Position numbers and translations under genes: made by a program. This document shows, piece after piece, positions 6,735-13,135 of a stretch of 33,200 bases of DNA. Source of the stretch: Bacillota bacterium (GTDB lineage Bacteria > Bacillota > Clostridia > Acetivibrionales > DSM-2933); contig JAEYYB010000160.1 in NCBI GenBank assembly GCA_023430975.1, positions 1-33,200 on the forward strand, written 5' to 3'. How positions within the stretch are numbered: the stretch's first letter is position 1; the number at the start of each line of letters is the position of its first letter. The notes beneath the pieces are model-generated. The model saw only the letters and a list, made by a program, of their open reading frames with translations. It had not been told where the DNA came from and searched no databases.

Positions 6735-6778
6735 TTTTAAACACTAATGTAATATGTTATAATTCTTTTGTATTACAT
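6735..6778 (+). promoter_or_regulatory. Promoter with flanking dyad for the ribbon-helix-helix gene
   Basis: TATAAT at 6758-6763 has a weak -35 (TTTTAA, 6735-6740) 17 bp upstream. ATGTAATA (6747-6754) and TATTACAT (6771-6778) form an 8-bp inverted repeat around the -10, consistent with autoregulation. Between the two divergent promoters TACATTTAA-like motifs recur at 6623, 6666 and 6712. Confidence 0.5.
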
Positions 6779-6807
6779 AAATATTTATTTGGAAAGGATG
6801 GATTAAT

Positions 6808-6984
6808 TTGGCTAAAGAATCGTTTACACTCAGAATAACACCTTCAGTTTTAAATAAGATTAAAACAATTGCAAACATAGAAAAAAGGACAACAGCAACA
6901 CAAATTGAGTATGCATTAGAAATATATATAAAAGATTACGAAAAACTACATGGAAAAGTTGAAATAAAAGAAGGTGAAGAATAA
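6808..6984 (+). CDS. Ribbon-helix-helix (Arc/CopG-type) regulator, 58 aa
   Basis: TTG start at 6808, with AAAGGATGG 6-7 nt upstream. The product begins MAKESFTLRITPSVLNKIKT: a beta-strand (SFTLRI) followed by two helices (about 12-24 and 29-44), the Arc/MetJ/CopG DNA-binding fold, then a charged tail. Such proteins dimerise and insert the strand into the major groove. Its stop overlaps the ATG of the next gene (ATAATG), so the two are coupled. It is transcribed away from the phage structural operon, whose promoter carries paired 17-bp repeats, so it probably represses or switches that operon. Confidence 0.75.
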   Translation: MAKESFTLRITPSVLNKIKTIANIEKRTTATQIEYALEIYIKDYEKLHGKVEIKEGEE

Positions 6985-7223
6985 TGAAAAAATTTATTAT
7001 TTGTATAACATTTATTTTATTTGGACTGGCAAATATATATTTAGGATATACAATAAAAAGCTCATATATTGATACAAATATATTAAAATCATTCTTTAGT
7101 AACAACGAAAAAAACATTCCATACATAGATATAATAATTGGTTTAGGTGCATTACAGACAATTATTGGTATAATAATTCCATTCACTGGAAAAAGAAAAT
7201 ATAAATCCAATTATAAAAGTTAA
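6984..7223 (+). CDS. Two-helix membrane protein of the phage control arm (79 aa)
   Basis: The ATG overlaps the stop of the regulator gene. The product has an N-terminal helix (about residues 3-24, FIICITFILFGLANIYLGYT), a short exposed polar loop (about 25-46) and a second helix (about 47-67, IDIIIGLGALQTIIGIIIPF), then a basic tail (GKRKYKSNYKS). No family is recognised. Coupling to a DNA-binding regulator suggests roles such as superinfection exclusion or host-envelope control, but nothing in the sequence proves this. A weak hairpin followed by T-rich sequence (about 7225-7248) may end the transcript. Confidence 0.6.
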   Translation: MKKFIICITFILFGLANIYLGYTIKSSYIDTNILKSFFSNNEKNIPYIDIIIGLGALQTIIGIIIPFTGKRKYKSNYKS

Positions 7224-7739
7224 TGCCCTAAAATGGGATTTATTTTTTATTGAAAATGAGTAAGGGTGAAGAAGAAGAGTTCACTGGATTATCGAAATTT
7301 GGGTAGTTTTCCCCGCAAAAATTAGGCTTAAATCGTAATATCTTCCCGCCCTTTACGTGCCTATCAAAGTGTATTCTGGGAACCCCGAAGTAATTAGTTA
7401 ATAATTGTCTATACATGCCCGCGTTCGAAATTTCACCCCAAGAAAGTAAAGAGAATTTTATAATGCAGTGTCGGGGTTCAACAAGCTTTAAAAGTGCATT
7501 AAGTAATTCGTTGAAGTAATGCTAATTTGTTTGAACTCACCCCCCGCCCCTTGAAGGGGAGGAAGTTTACCTTTCATTCTTTGCCGTTAAATTCTACCAA
7601 ATTCATTCCAAAAAAATCAATAAGGGACGGCATAAGCAGTAATTATATCAGGTCGCTCAACTTATTCCGTTTCCTTATTGATTTTTTTTCCCTTCTTTGG
7701 TCTGCGGTCGGCAAATAAGAAATGAAAGGTTGATGAATT
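7224..7739. other. 516-bp structured non-coding region, candidate second phage intergenic/origin region
   Basis: No convincing gene on either strand. The stretch is less AT-rich than its neighbours and dotted with short C-runs (CCCCG, CCCGCCC, CACCCCCCGCCCC). GAACCCCGA at 7380-7388 and TCGGGGTTC at 7471-7479 are perfect inverted 9-mers. CCCCTT and AAGGGG abut near 7550-7562, and the last 160 bp form a giant palindrome. In a compact phage genome such a block is expected to hold replication or packaging signals, or a structured RNA. Confidence 0.55.
7569..7730. repeat. About 160-bp imperfect palindrome
   Basis: The left arm (7569-7636) and right arm (7661-7730) are imperfect inverted copies. 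Matching blocks from outside in are ACCTTTCATT / AATGAAAGGT, TTTGCCG / CGGCAAA, ACCAAA / TTTGGT, then AAAAAAATCAATAAGG / CCTTATTGATTTTTTT, and finally ACGGCATAAG / CTTATTCCGT (9 of 10), around a 24-nt loop. The outermost right-arm AAAGG is also the ribosome-binding site of the gene at 7740, so folding would hide it. Confidence 0.7.
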
Positions 7740-7943
7740 ATGGAAAAAAGAATTATTTTAACAACAAGTGAAATAACATGGATATCATCTTTATTAAAAG
7801 ACAAAATTACAAACGAAAAAGAACTTTTAGAAACAATTACAAGAGAAGGAAGACAACCAAACAAAACTGTAGTAGAAATAGTAAAATTAAACATTGAAAA
7901 TTACGAAGCATTAAAACAGAAATTAGATAAAAAAATAACATAA
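7740..7943 (+). CDS. Hypothetical 67-residue helical protein
   Basis: ATG at 7740; the only plausible Shine-Dalgarno (AAAGG, 7725-7729) lies in the outer arm of the long palindrome. The product (MEKRIILTTSEITWISSLLK...) is charged, Lys/Glu-rich and predicted largely helical, with a KLNIENYEALKQKLDKK C-terminal helix. No family is recognised. A strong terminator follows at once. Position at the right border of the phage-like unit suggests a phage accessory gene. Confidence 0.5.
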   Translation: MEKRIILTTSEITWISSLLKDKITNEKELLETITREGRQPNKTVVEIVKLNIENYEALKQKLDKKIT

Positions 7944-7965
7944 GCCGGAGAAATCCGGCTTTTTT
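7944..7965 (+). terminator. Rho-independent terminator
   Basis: GCCGGA, GAAA loop, TCCGGC and then six T, directly after the stop of the 67-residue gene. A GNRA-type tetraloop with a perfect 6-bp GC-rich stem. Confidence 0.9.
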
Positions 7966-7982
7966 CCATTTCAAAAAACATT

Positions 7983-8026
7983 ATTTTTATTTCGTTTAAT
8001 CAAGTGTAATACTTTTTACCCCTCTC
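7983..8026. repeat. Right copy of the provirus-flanking direct repeat
   Basis: TTTTTATTTCGTTTAATC followed, after a partly conserved 11-nt spacer, by CTTTTTACCCCT matches 846-889 in the same orientation, at about 37 of 44 positions by eye. This copy lacks the left half of the palindrome seen at 835-862, as expected if recombination occurred within the shared core. On the minus strand each copy follows closely the stop codon of a tiny membrane-protein gene (stops at 891 and 8043). Confidence 0.5.
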
Positions 8027-8042
8027 CAATATTTATATATAT

Positions 8043-8174
8043 TTATCCTGGACCATTCCATTTCATGTTAAATACAACTACAATTATTAATATAACAAAT
8101 ACAATTATAAAGATTATTATTCCTAATATAATTTCAATAGATATTGTTAAAACTCTTTTCAATCTCTTATTCAA
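8043..8174 (-). CDS. 43-residue single-pass membrane peptide
   Basis: A TTG start at 8174 has AAAGGG 9 nt upstream; the frame ends at TAA 8043. The product has a basic N terminus (MNKRLKRVL), one long Ile/Val helix (about residues 10-35) and a short polar end (NMKWNGPG). It equals the peptide at 688-819 in length and lies just outside the right flanking repeat. Function unknown; a second TTG at 8183 would add three residues. Confidence 0.45.
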   Translation of the reverse strand: MNKRLKRVLTISIEIILGIIIFIIVFVILIIVVVFNMKWNGPG

Positions 8175-8243
8175 ATTATTCAACCCTTTAATTTGTAGAA
8201 TGTAGCCTTTTTATAATTTTGCCTTATTTTTTTATTCTTTAAG

Positions 8244-8549
8244 TTAATAATTAATAAACATAATTAATTGAAGTAATAATACTAAACATACACATATAAA
8301 TATAATAAAATATCTAAACATTTCTAATCTCATATCTGCTAATTTAATAGTTTTTTCAATTATTATTTTACCTTGATAACGATAATACACTCCTAAAGAA
8401 ATGACTGGCAAATAACATGATATTATGATCCACAACACTTTGCTTCTAATCCTTTTCAAAAAAAGACTATTTGCAATGCATAGAGTTATTAACGTAACAA
8501 ATAATGCTATAGTAAATATTATAATTAATATAAATATAAGTATTTCCAT
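8244..8549 (-). CDS. Hypothetical three-helix membrane protein (101 aa)
   Basis: Three hydrophobic segments: about residues 3-30, 36-58 and 78-99. The middle segment reads VLWIIISCYLPVISLGVYYRYQG, and its W...P...G.YY pattern recalls the short membrane domain found at the N terminus of phospholipase-D-like proteins and in stand-alone PLDc_N peptides. That is only a loose resemblance. The ribosome-binding site is weak (GGAT). It stands alone between the phage-like unit and the carbamoyltransferase operon, and its membership in either is unclear. Confidence 0.5.
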   Translation of the reverse strand: MEILIFILIIIFTIALFVTLITLCIANSLFLKRIRSKVLWIIISCYLPVISLGVYYRYQGKIIIEKTIKLADMRLEMFRYFIIFICVCLVLLLQLIMFINY

Positions 8550-8598
8550 TAATTTTTATCCGTTCTTTTCATTATGGACTATTATAACAATCATTTAA

Positions 8599-9963
8599 TC
8601 AATTCAATATCATTTTTGCCATCTCATCGGCAACTATCTTATTTCCTTTACTGTTTATATGACATGCATCTATAAATATATTATCTTTTTTATTCAAAAA
8701 TAGGTTCGACCAATCAAAAGCTGCAACATTCTGCTTTTTTAAACTTTCTATGGAGCTTCTAAATGCCGCATAGCCTTCATCACAAGCTAAAAAGAATTTG
8801 GGCATGTACTTTTTTGCCCAGCTGTTCACTCTTTTTGCATCCTCATAACTATCAGGATAATTCCCATAAACTCCTACCGGTTGGACAATACAATAGTACT
8901 TAAAACCGTATTGTACAGAAAGATTGTACATTTTTAGATTATTATCGGTAAATACTTCACCTGTTTTTATAGCCAAATTTTTGACCTTGGAAATGTCGTT
9001 CATGTGCTCCGGTACAGACCTTATATTATCACTGTTTTTATCAGACTCAAGCCTTATGCGATTGTATATGTTGCTTGGTACTACTTTTGATATAAACTCT
9101 TTAATTTTGTTACGGCTTTCATAATCGAACATTACACCTTCCGGCTCATCGAAGTAAATTCCGTTAACAATATCGTTATAAGCATGATAACCAATTACTA
9201 TATCAGGCTTTAACCCTGATTTTAGCTCAAACTCAAGCCTTTCAAGCTCTTGGCTCGAATTAGCGGAATCTACCCCTGCATTAATTATGAAATACTTGTT
9301 TTTTCCTGAAGAATTGAGAATCTCTGAAAGCTGGCTGCTTATGGTAAGATCATCAGGGACATCATTACAATACATTGTAGATCCACCCAACATTAGCACC
9401 TTTATAACATCCTTGTCATCATAGTTGTATTTGTTGATGGTTCGTCTTACAACATTTTTGGATCCAAAAGCTGCCGGTTCGGCATTTATGTACTTTCCGT
9501 GAAACTCCTTTTTAAATATAAGCCTTGTTCCTTCAGGCGTTTTCCATTCTCCGGGCTTCATTGCTGCATATTTTTCCAGTAAAAACTCATTAGAGTAAAA
9601 TGGTTCTGTTTCATACGCTGCTTTTGCAGCTATCTCAAGCTCTGACTCCCAAGGTTTTATTGGATTTATGTACCCATAGATTGCATCTACCACAAAGAAA
9701 AGTATATATGACACCAGTACGATAATTACTGTTGTCTTTATAAAATTCATAATCTTTTTGTAATGCTTATCTATTTTTCCACTAAATGAAATCATCAATA
9801 ATCCTAAAAATAACAGGAATAAATCAAATCCCCAAATAGCATATCTTCCGACAGAATCCCCTATTATACCATCTGATGTAAATAGCTTCGCAATTGTATA
9901 TTCGTTTACTAACAGTACTGAAATCAGGAATATAATTCCTACTAACTTTATGTGTTTCTTCAT
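8599..9963 (-). CDS. Membrane-anchored SGNH hydrolase
   Basis: A 454-residue protein with three N-terminal membrane helices (about residues 5-25, 42-60 and 75-95) and an extracellular SGNH/GDSL domain. Block I is VLMLGGSTMYC (about 188-198, GGST with the serine nucleophile), block II is NAGVDSANSSQEL, block III is IGYHAYNDI and block V is IDACHINSKGN (D..H). It would deacylate or transfer an acyl group on a surface carbohydrate or lipid. It is last in the carbamoyltransferase/SxtJ/DUF5989 operon, 12 nt after the DUF5989 stop and with AAGGAG upstream, so it likely acts on the same product. Confidence 0.8.
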   Translation of the reverse strand: MKKHIKLVGIIFLISVLLVNEYTIAKLFTSDGIIGDSVGRYAIWGFDLFLLFLGLLMISFSGKIDKHYKKIMNFIKTTVIIVLVSYILFFVVDAIYGYINPIKPWESELEIAAKAAYETEPFYSNEFLLEKYAAMKPGEWKTPEGTRLIFKKEFHGKYINAEPAAFGSKNVVRRTINKYNYDDKDVIKVLMLGGSTMYCNDVPDDLTISSQLSEILNSSGKNKYFIINAGVDSANSSQELERLEFELKSGLKPDIVIGYHAYNDIVNGIYFDEPEGVMFDYESRNKIKEFISKVVPSNIYNRIRLESDKNSDNIRSVPEHMNDISKVKNLAIKTGEVFTDNNLKMYNLSVQYGFKYYCIVQPVGVYGNYPDSYEDAKRVNSWAKKYMPKFFLACDEGYAAFRSSIESLKKQNVAAFDWSNLFLNKKDNIFIDACHINSKGNKIVADEMAKMILN

Positions 9964-9975
9964 TATTTATTCTCC

Positions 9976-10128
9976 TTAAAACAGTGAATATATAAATGGT
10001 GCAAGAGCAGAACCTGGAACTACAACAACAAGTACACCTATGACTAAAAGTACAATTATTATAGGCATTAGCCAGAATTTCTTTCTTACTTTCATAAAAC
10101 CCCATAAATCTTTAAGCAAGTCCAACAT
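9976..10128 (-). CDS. DUF5989 family membrane protein (SxtK-like), 50 aa
   Basis: ATG at 10128 overlaps the stop of the sxtJ-like gene by one base (TAATG). The product begins MLDLLKDLWGFMKVRKKFWL, has one membrane helix (PIIIVLLVIGVLVVVVPGSA) and ends APFIYSLF. The LLKDLWGFMKVRKKFWLLP start and the APFIYTLF end are diagnostic of this small family, which sits next to SxtJ and carbamoyltransferase genes in many bacteria. Biochemical role unknown; probably part of a membrane complex serving the carbamoyltransferase. Confidence 0.85.
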   Translation of the reverse strand: MLDLLKDLWGFMKVRKKFWLMPIIIVLLVIGVLVVVVPGSALAPFIYSLF

Positions 10129-10577
10129 TAAAAAGGCACCTCCATTCTTTCAACAGGTATTTGGTTGCTTTTCTTACGGTATGTATTTGCCTTAGCATCA
10201 AATTTATCATTTAAAGGTCTATAACCAAATAGTTTCATAACAAATCCTATTGGTGTGATAACTATAAAAAATACTAAAACAAGGAGTATTGTTGTGTTAA
10301 TGCGTCCTAAAAACATACCTATCTTCATCCACACTTTATAGAAATTTTTAAGGGTGGATGGTATAATTAATGCCCACAGAAATAAAATTGCCGCTACGAT
10401 CCAAGGCCATATTCCATAAGGCTTATGTCTGAAAAATGGAATTAGTAAGCCAAATAGTAAACCTATTGCAATACTTAAGGTAAAACCAAACCGCCTTAAT
10501 TCATTTAAATCCATACCTTTATTATGTATATCTTTATTATGTATATCTTTATTAACTATATCTTTATTAGATTGCAT
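10128..10577 (-). CDS. SxtJ family membrane protein
   Basis: A 149-residue protein with about four membrane helices. Family-typical blocks are ELRRFGFTLSIAIGLLFG, then a tryptophan-containing helix pair (IWPWIVAAILFLWALIIP), then YKVWMKIGMFLGRINT and LVLVFFIVITPIGFVMKLFG. GGGGGG 7 nt upstream supports the ATG at 10577. The first 20 residues are a repeat of KDIxN units encoded by a 15-bp tandem repeat (three copies) and are unlike the rest. SxtJ proteins accompany sxtI-type carbamoyltransferases; their role is undefined. Overlap with the DUF5989 gene indicates a tight operon. Confidence 0.8.
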   Translation of the reverse strand: MQSNKDIVNKDIHNKDIHNKGMDLNELRRFGFTLSIAIGLLFGLLIPFFRHKPYGIWPWIVAAILFLWALIIPSTLKNFYKVWMKIGMFLGRINTTILLVLVFFIVITPIGFVMKLFGYRPLNDKFDAKANTYRKKSNQIPVERMEVPF

Positions 10578-10589
10578 TTTAAATCCCCC

Positions 10590-12431
10590 CTAATCCAACT
10601 CAAATTCAGTTTTCCAGGATTCATCTTTTTGAACCTTTGGCTGATCATTTTTGGCCAATATAAAATTTTCAAGTACAAGATAATCCATATCGGTACGCAT
10701 AAAGCAGCGGTATGCATCCTCTGCAGTACAAACGATAGGTTCTCCACGTACATTGAAGGAAGTGTTCACAATAACGCTGCAACCAGACAACTTCTCAAAC
10801 TCTTTAATAAGTCGATAATATTTGGGATTTGTTTCTTCATGAACGGTTTGCACCCTGGCAGAATAATCAACATGTGTAACGGCGGGGATTGCAGAACGTA
10901 CAACATTGAGTTTTTCAATACCAAAAAGCTCATCCTGCTCTTTAGTCATATTAACCCTTAATCCATCTACAACTGGAGCTACCAAAAGCATGTATGGGCT
11001 ATCATGACCTAACTTAAAATAGTCTCCTGCATTTTCATGAAGAACAGAAGGTGCAAATGGTCTGAAAGATTCACGGTACTTTATTTTAAGGTTCATTACA
11101 GATTGCATTTTTGAATTTCTCGGATCACCAATAATAGAACGGCCCCCAAGAGCCCTCGGACCAAATTCCATACGCCCTTGAAACCAACCTATGACCTTGC
11201 CTTCTACAAGTATTTTTGCCAGATTTGCATACAATTCATCATCATCGAGCCTTTTGTATTTGGCTTTTACAGAATCCAAGTATTCTTTAATATTCTCTGG
11301 TTTTTGCGAAGGGCCTAAATATGAACCTTTCATGCTATCGCCTTTTACTGGAACTCTTGGCTGTTTCAAATATTGATGCCATACTGAAAGGGCTGCTCCC
11401 AGTGCCCCGCCGGAGTCTCCAGATGCAGGCTGTATCCATATATCTTTGAAAGTACCTTCACTTAATATTCGTCCGTTTGCAACACAGTTAAGTGCAACTC
11501 CGCCTGCTAAACAAAGGTTCTCTGCTCCTGTTTCTTTTTTTATTGTTCGGGAAATCCTTAATATGATTTCTTCTGTAACTTGCTGTATGGAGCGTGCTAT
11601 ATCCATTTCACGCTGTGTAATAACTGATTCAGACTTCCTTGGAGGTCCACCAAAAAGCTTGTGGAAATCACTGCTTGTCATTGTAAGCCCTGTAGTATAA
11701 TTGAAGTACTTCATATTTAATCTAAAAGTACCATCGTCTTTAAGATCAATTATATTATCAAAAATCAAATCAACATAGGTCGGATTGCCATAAGGAGCAA
11801 GTCCCATTAATTTATATTCTCCGGAATTCACTTTAAAGCCGGTATAGTATGTAAAGGCAGAATATAAAAGACCTAATGAATGTGGGAAATCCATTTGCCA
11901 AAGAGGAGTCAAATTATTATCTTCACCCATCCATACAGTTGTTGCAGCCCATTCCCCAACACCATCAACACATAAAACAGCAGCTTTTTTAAACGGGCTT
12001 GGATAAAATGCAGATGCTGCATGTGACATGTGATGTTCGGTAAAAAGCAGCTGCGGGAGCTCATTAACCTTGCAATTACCTAATGACGCCAGCTCTGTTT
12101 TCAAAAGTTTTTTTAGGAACAACTTTTCTTTAAGCCATATTGGCATTGATTTAATATAGGAAGTAAATCCTTTTGGAGAGCATGATATATATGTCTCAAG
12201 TAATCTTTCAAACTTTAACAAAGGCTTTTCGTAATAAACTATCTTATCTACATCGCGAATGCTTATTTTTGCTTCGTTAAGACAATAGTTTACAGCGTTT
12301 ACCGGAAACCTCTCATCTTGCTTTTTCCTTGTAAACCTTTCTTCCTGGGCTGCCGCTATTATTTCGCCATCAACTAATAATGCAGCAGCACTATCATGAT
12401 AATATGCGGATATCCCAAGTATTTTTTTCAT
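10590..12431 (-). CDS. Carbamoyltransferase (NodU/CmcH/SxtI family)
   Basis: Start at the ATG at 12431 (MKKILGISAYYHDSAAALL), with GGAGGTG 6-7 nt upstream, giving 613 residues, the usual family length. The N-terminal Kae1/ASKHA-like domain has HDSAAALL (12-19), AAQEERFTRKK (27-37) and the EHHMSHAASAFY metal-binding block (H133, H137). The C-terminal domain has GWFQGRMEFGPRALGGRSI, the signature of the carbamoyl-transferring half. These enzymes move carbamoyl from carbamoyl phosphate, via carbamoyl-AMP, to a hydroxyl of a sugar, nodulation factor or antibiotic. The acceptor here is unknown; membrane partners downstream suggest a surface glycan or secreted metabolite. Confidence 0.9.
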   Translation of the reverse strand: MKKILGISAYYHDSAAALLVDGEIIAAAQEERFTRKKQDERFPVNAVNYCLNEAKISIRDVDKIVYYEKPLLKFERLLETYISCSPKGFTSYIKSMPIWLKEKLFLKKLLKTELASLGNCKVNELPQLLFTEHHMSHAASAFYPSPFKKAAVLCVDGVGEWAATTVWMGEDNNLTPLWQMDFPHSLGLLYSAFTYYTGFKVNSGEYKLMGLAPYGNPTYVDLIFDNIIDLKDDGTFRLNMKYFNYTTGLTMTSSDFHKLFGGPPRKSESVITQREMDIARSIQQVTEEIILRISRTIKKETGAENLCLAGGVALNCVANGRILSEGTFKDIWIQPASGDSGGALGAALSVWHQYLKQPRVPVKGDSMKGSYLGPSQKPENIKEYLDSVKAKYKRLDDDELYANLAKILVEGKVIGWFQGRMEFGPRALGGRSIIGDPRNSKMQSVMNLKIKYRESFRPFAPSVLHENAGDYFKLGHDSPYMLLVAPVVDGLRVNMTKEQDELFGIEKLNVVRSAIPAVTHVDYSARVQTVHEETNPKYYRLIKEFEKLSGCSVIVNTSFNVRGEPIVCTAEDAYRCFMRTDMDYLVLENFILAKNDQPKVQKDESWKTEFELD

Positions 12432-12503
12432 CCTAGCACCTCCCCAAATGATTAAAAACAAAAAATAAATTTGTATTTATTACTTCTAAATTATATATAT
12501 AAA

Positions 12504-12532
12504 ATTATATGTTAATTTCATATCATAGACAA
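12504..12532 (-). promoter_or_regulatory. Promoter of the carbamoyltransferase operon
   Basis: TTGTCT (12527-12532) and TATAAT (12504-12509) on the minus strand, spacer exactly 17 bp. The predicted leader is about 65 nt to the ATG at 12431. Confidence 0.65.
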
Positions 12533-12562
12533 TAAAAAAATTAAAAACACCCTAATTTTATA

Positions 12563-12598
12563 CAAAAAAAAGTGGAGAGAATTTTCATCTTCCCCACT
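12563..12598 (-). terminator. Rho-independent terminator of the truncated chemoreceptor gene
   Basis: Minus strand: AAGTGGGGA ... TCTCTCCACTT followed by eight T. The stem has one mismatch region and lies about 20 nt after the stop at 12617. Confidence 0.75.
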
Positions 12599-12616
12599 TA
12601 TCGTGAGTATTATCCT

Positions 12617-13003
12617 TTAATATTTCCCAAATTCATTATTACTTAGAGAAATCTTTTTTGTACTTGCAGTTCCACCTATTGCAGATGGCTTTTTATTTAT
12701 AGACATATTCTCAATCATTTTCAACACTTCAGGATTAAGATCATTACTGCTATCAGTTTTCTTAAGATTAAATTTATTTACCATTTCCTTGAGAACTTCT
12801 GCCTGACTGGAAAGCGCTTCGCTTGCAGCTGCACTTTCTTCTGACGTAGCAGAGTTTGTTTGAGTAACTTGTGATACCTGCATTATACCTTGATTAACCT
12901 GTGCAATACCTGATGTCTGCTCATTGTGCTGCGAAGCATTTGCTCTTGATTCTAGATTACCATCAATTGCAGCTGATACAAAGGTTTCTGCGTCCCTGAT
13001 CAT
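12617..13003 (-). pseudogene. Methyl-accepting chemotaxis protein with internal deletion
   Basis: The first part (NPMIRDAETFVSAAIDGNLE, ending RANASQH) is the segment that precedes the signalling domain in clostridial chemoreceptors. It joins directly to SGIAQVNQGIMQVSQVTQTN and SATSEESAAASEALSSQAEV, the far end of the signalling hairpin, followed by the usual divergent tail. The conserved hairpin tip that contacts CheA/CheW and most of the coiled coil are missing, as are the sensor domain and membrane helices. The frame stays open through the junction, so the deletion was in frame. A strong terminator remains. Probably non-functional. Confidence 0.7.
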
Positions 13004-13135
13004 TGGGTTAAGTGCTTTATAGTGGATAATAGAATATTATGTTTAAAACCTTCTTTTCTTAACTATACGATTTGCAATAATCATGATTCAGCTGCACTTT
13101 CTAAATTAAATCTTTTCGTAACGTATATATTTTAC

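Noticed and set aside
7527..7718. Small plus- and minus-strand frames (60-80 codons) inside the long palindrome
   Set aside because: They follow from the palindromic sequence, lack ribosome-binding sites and show no protein-like pattern.
9824..10105. A 93-codon minus-strand frame over the DUF5989 / SGNH junction
   Set aside because: It is out of frame with the clearly recognisable DUF5989 protein (9976-10128) and the SGNH start, and has unlikely composition.
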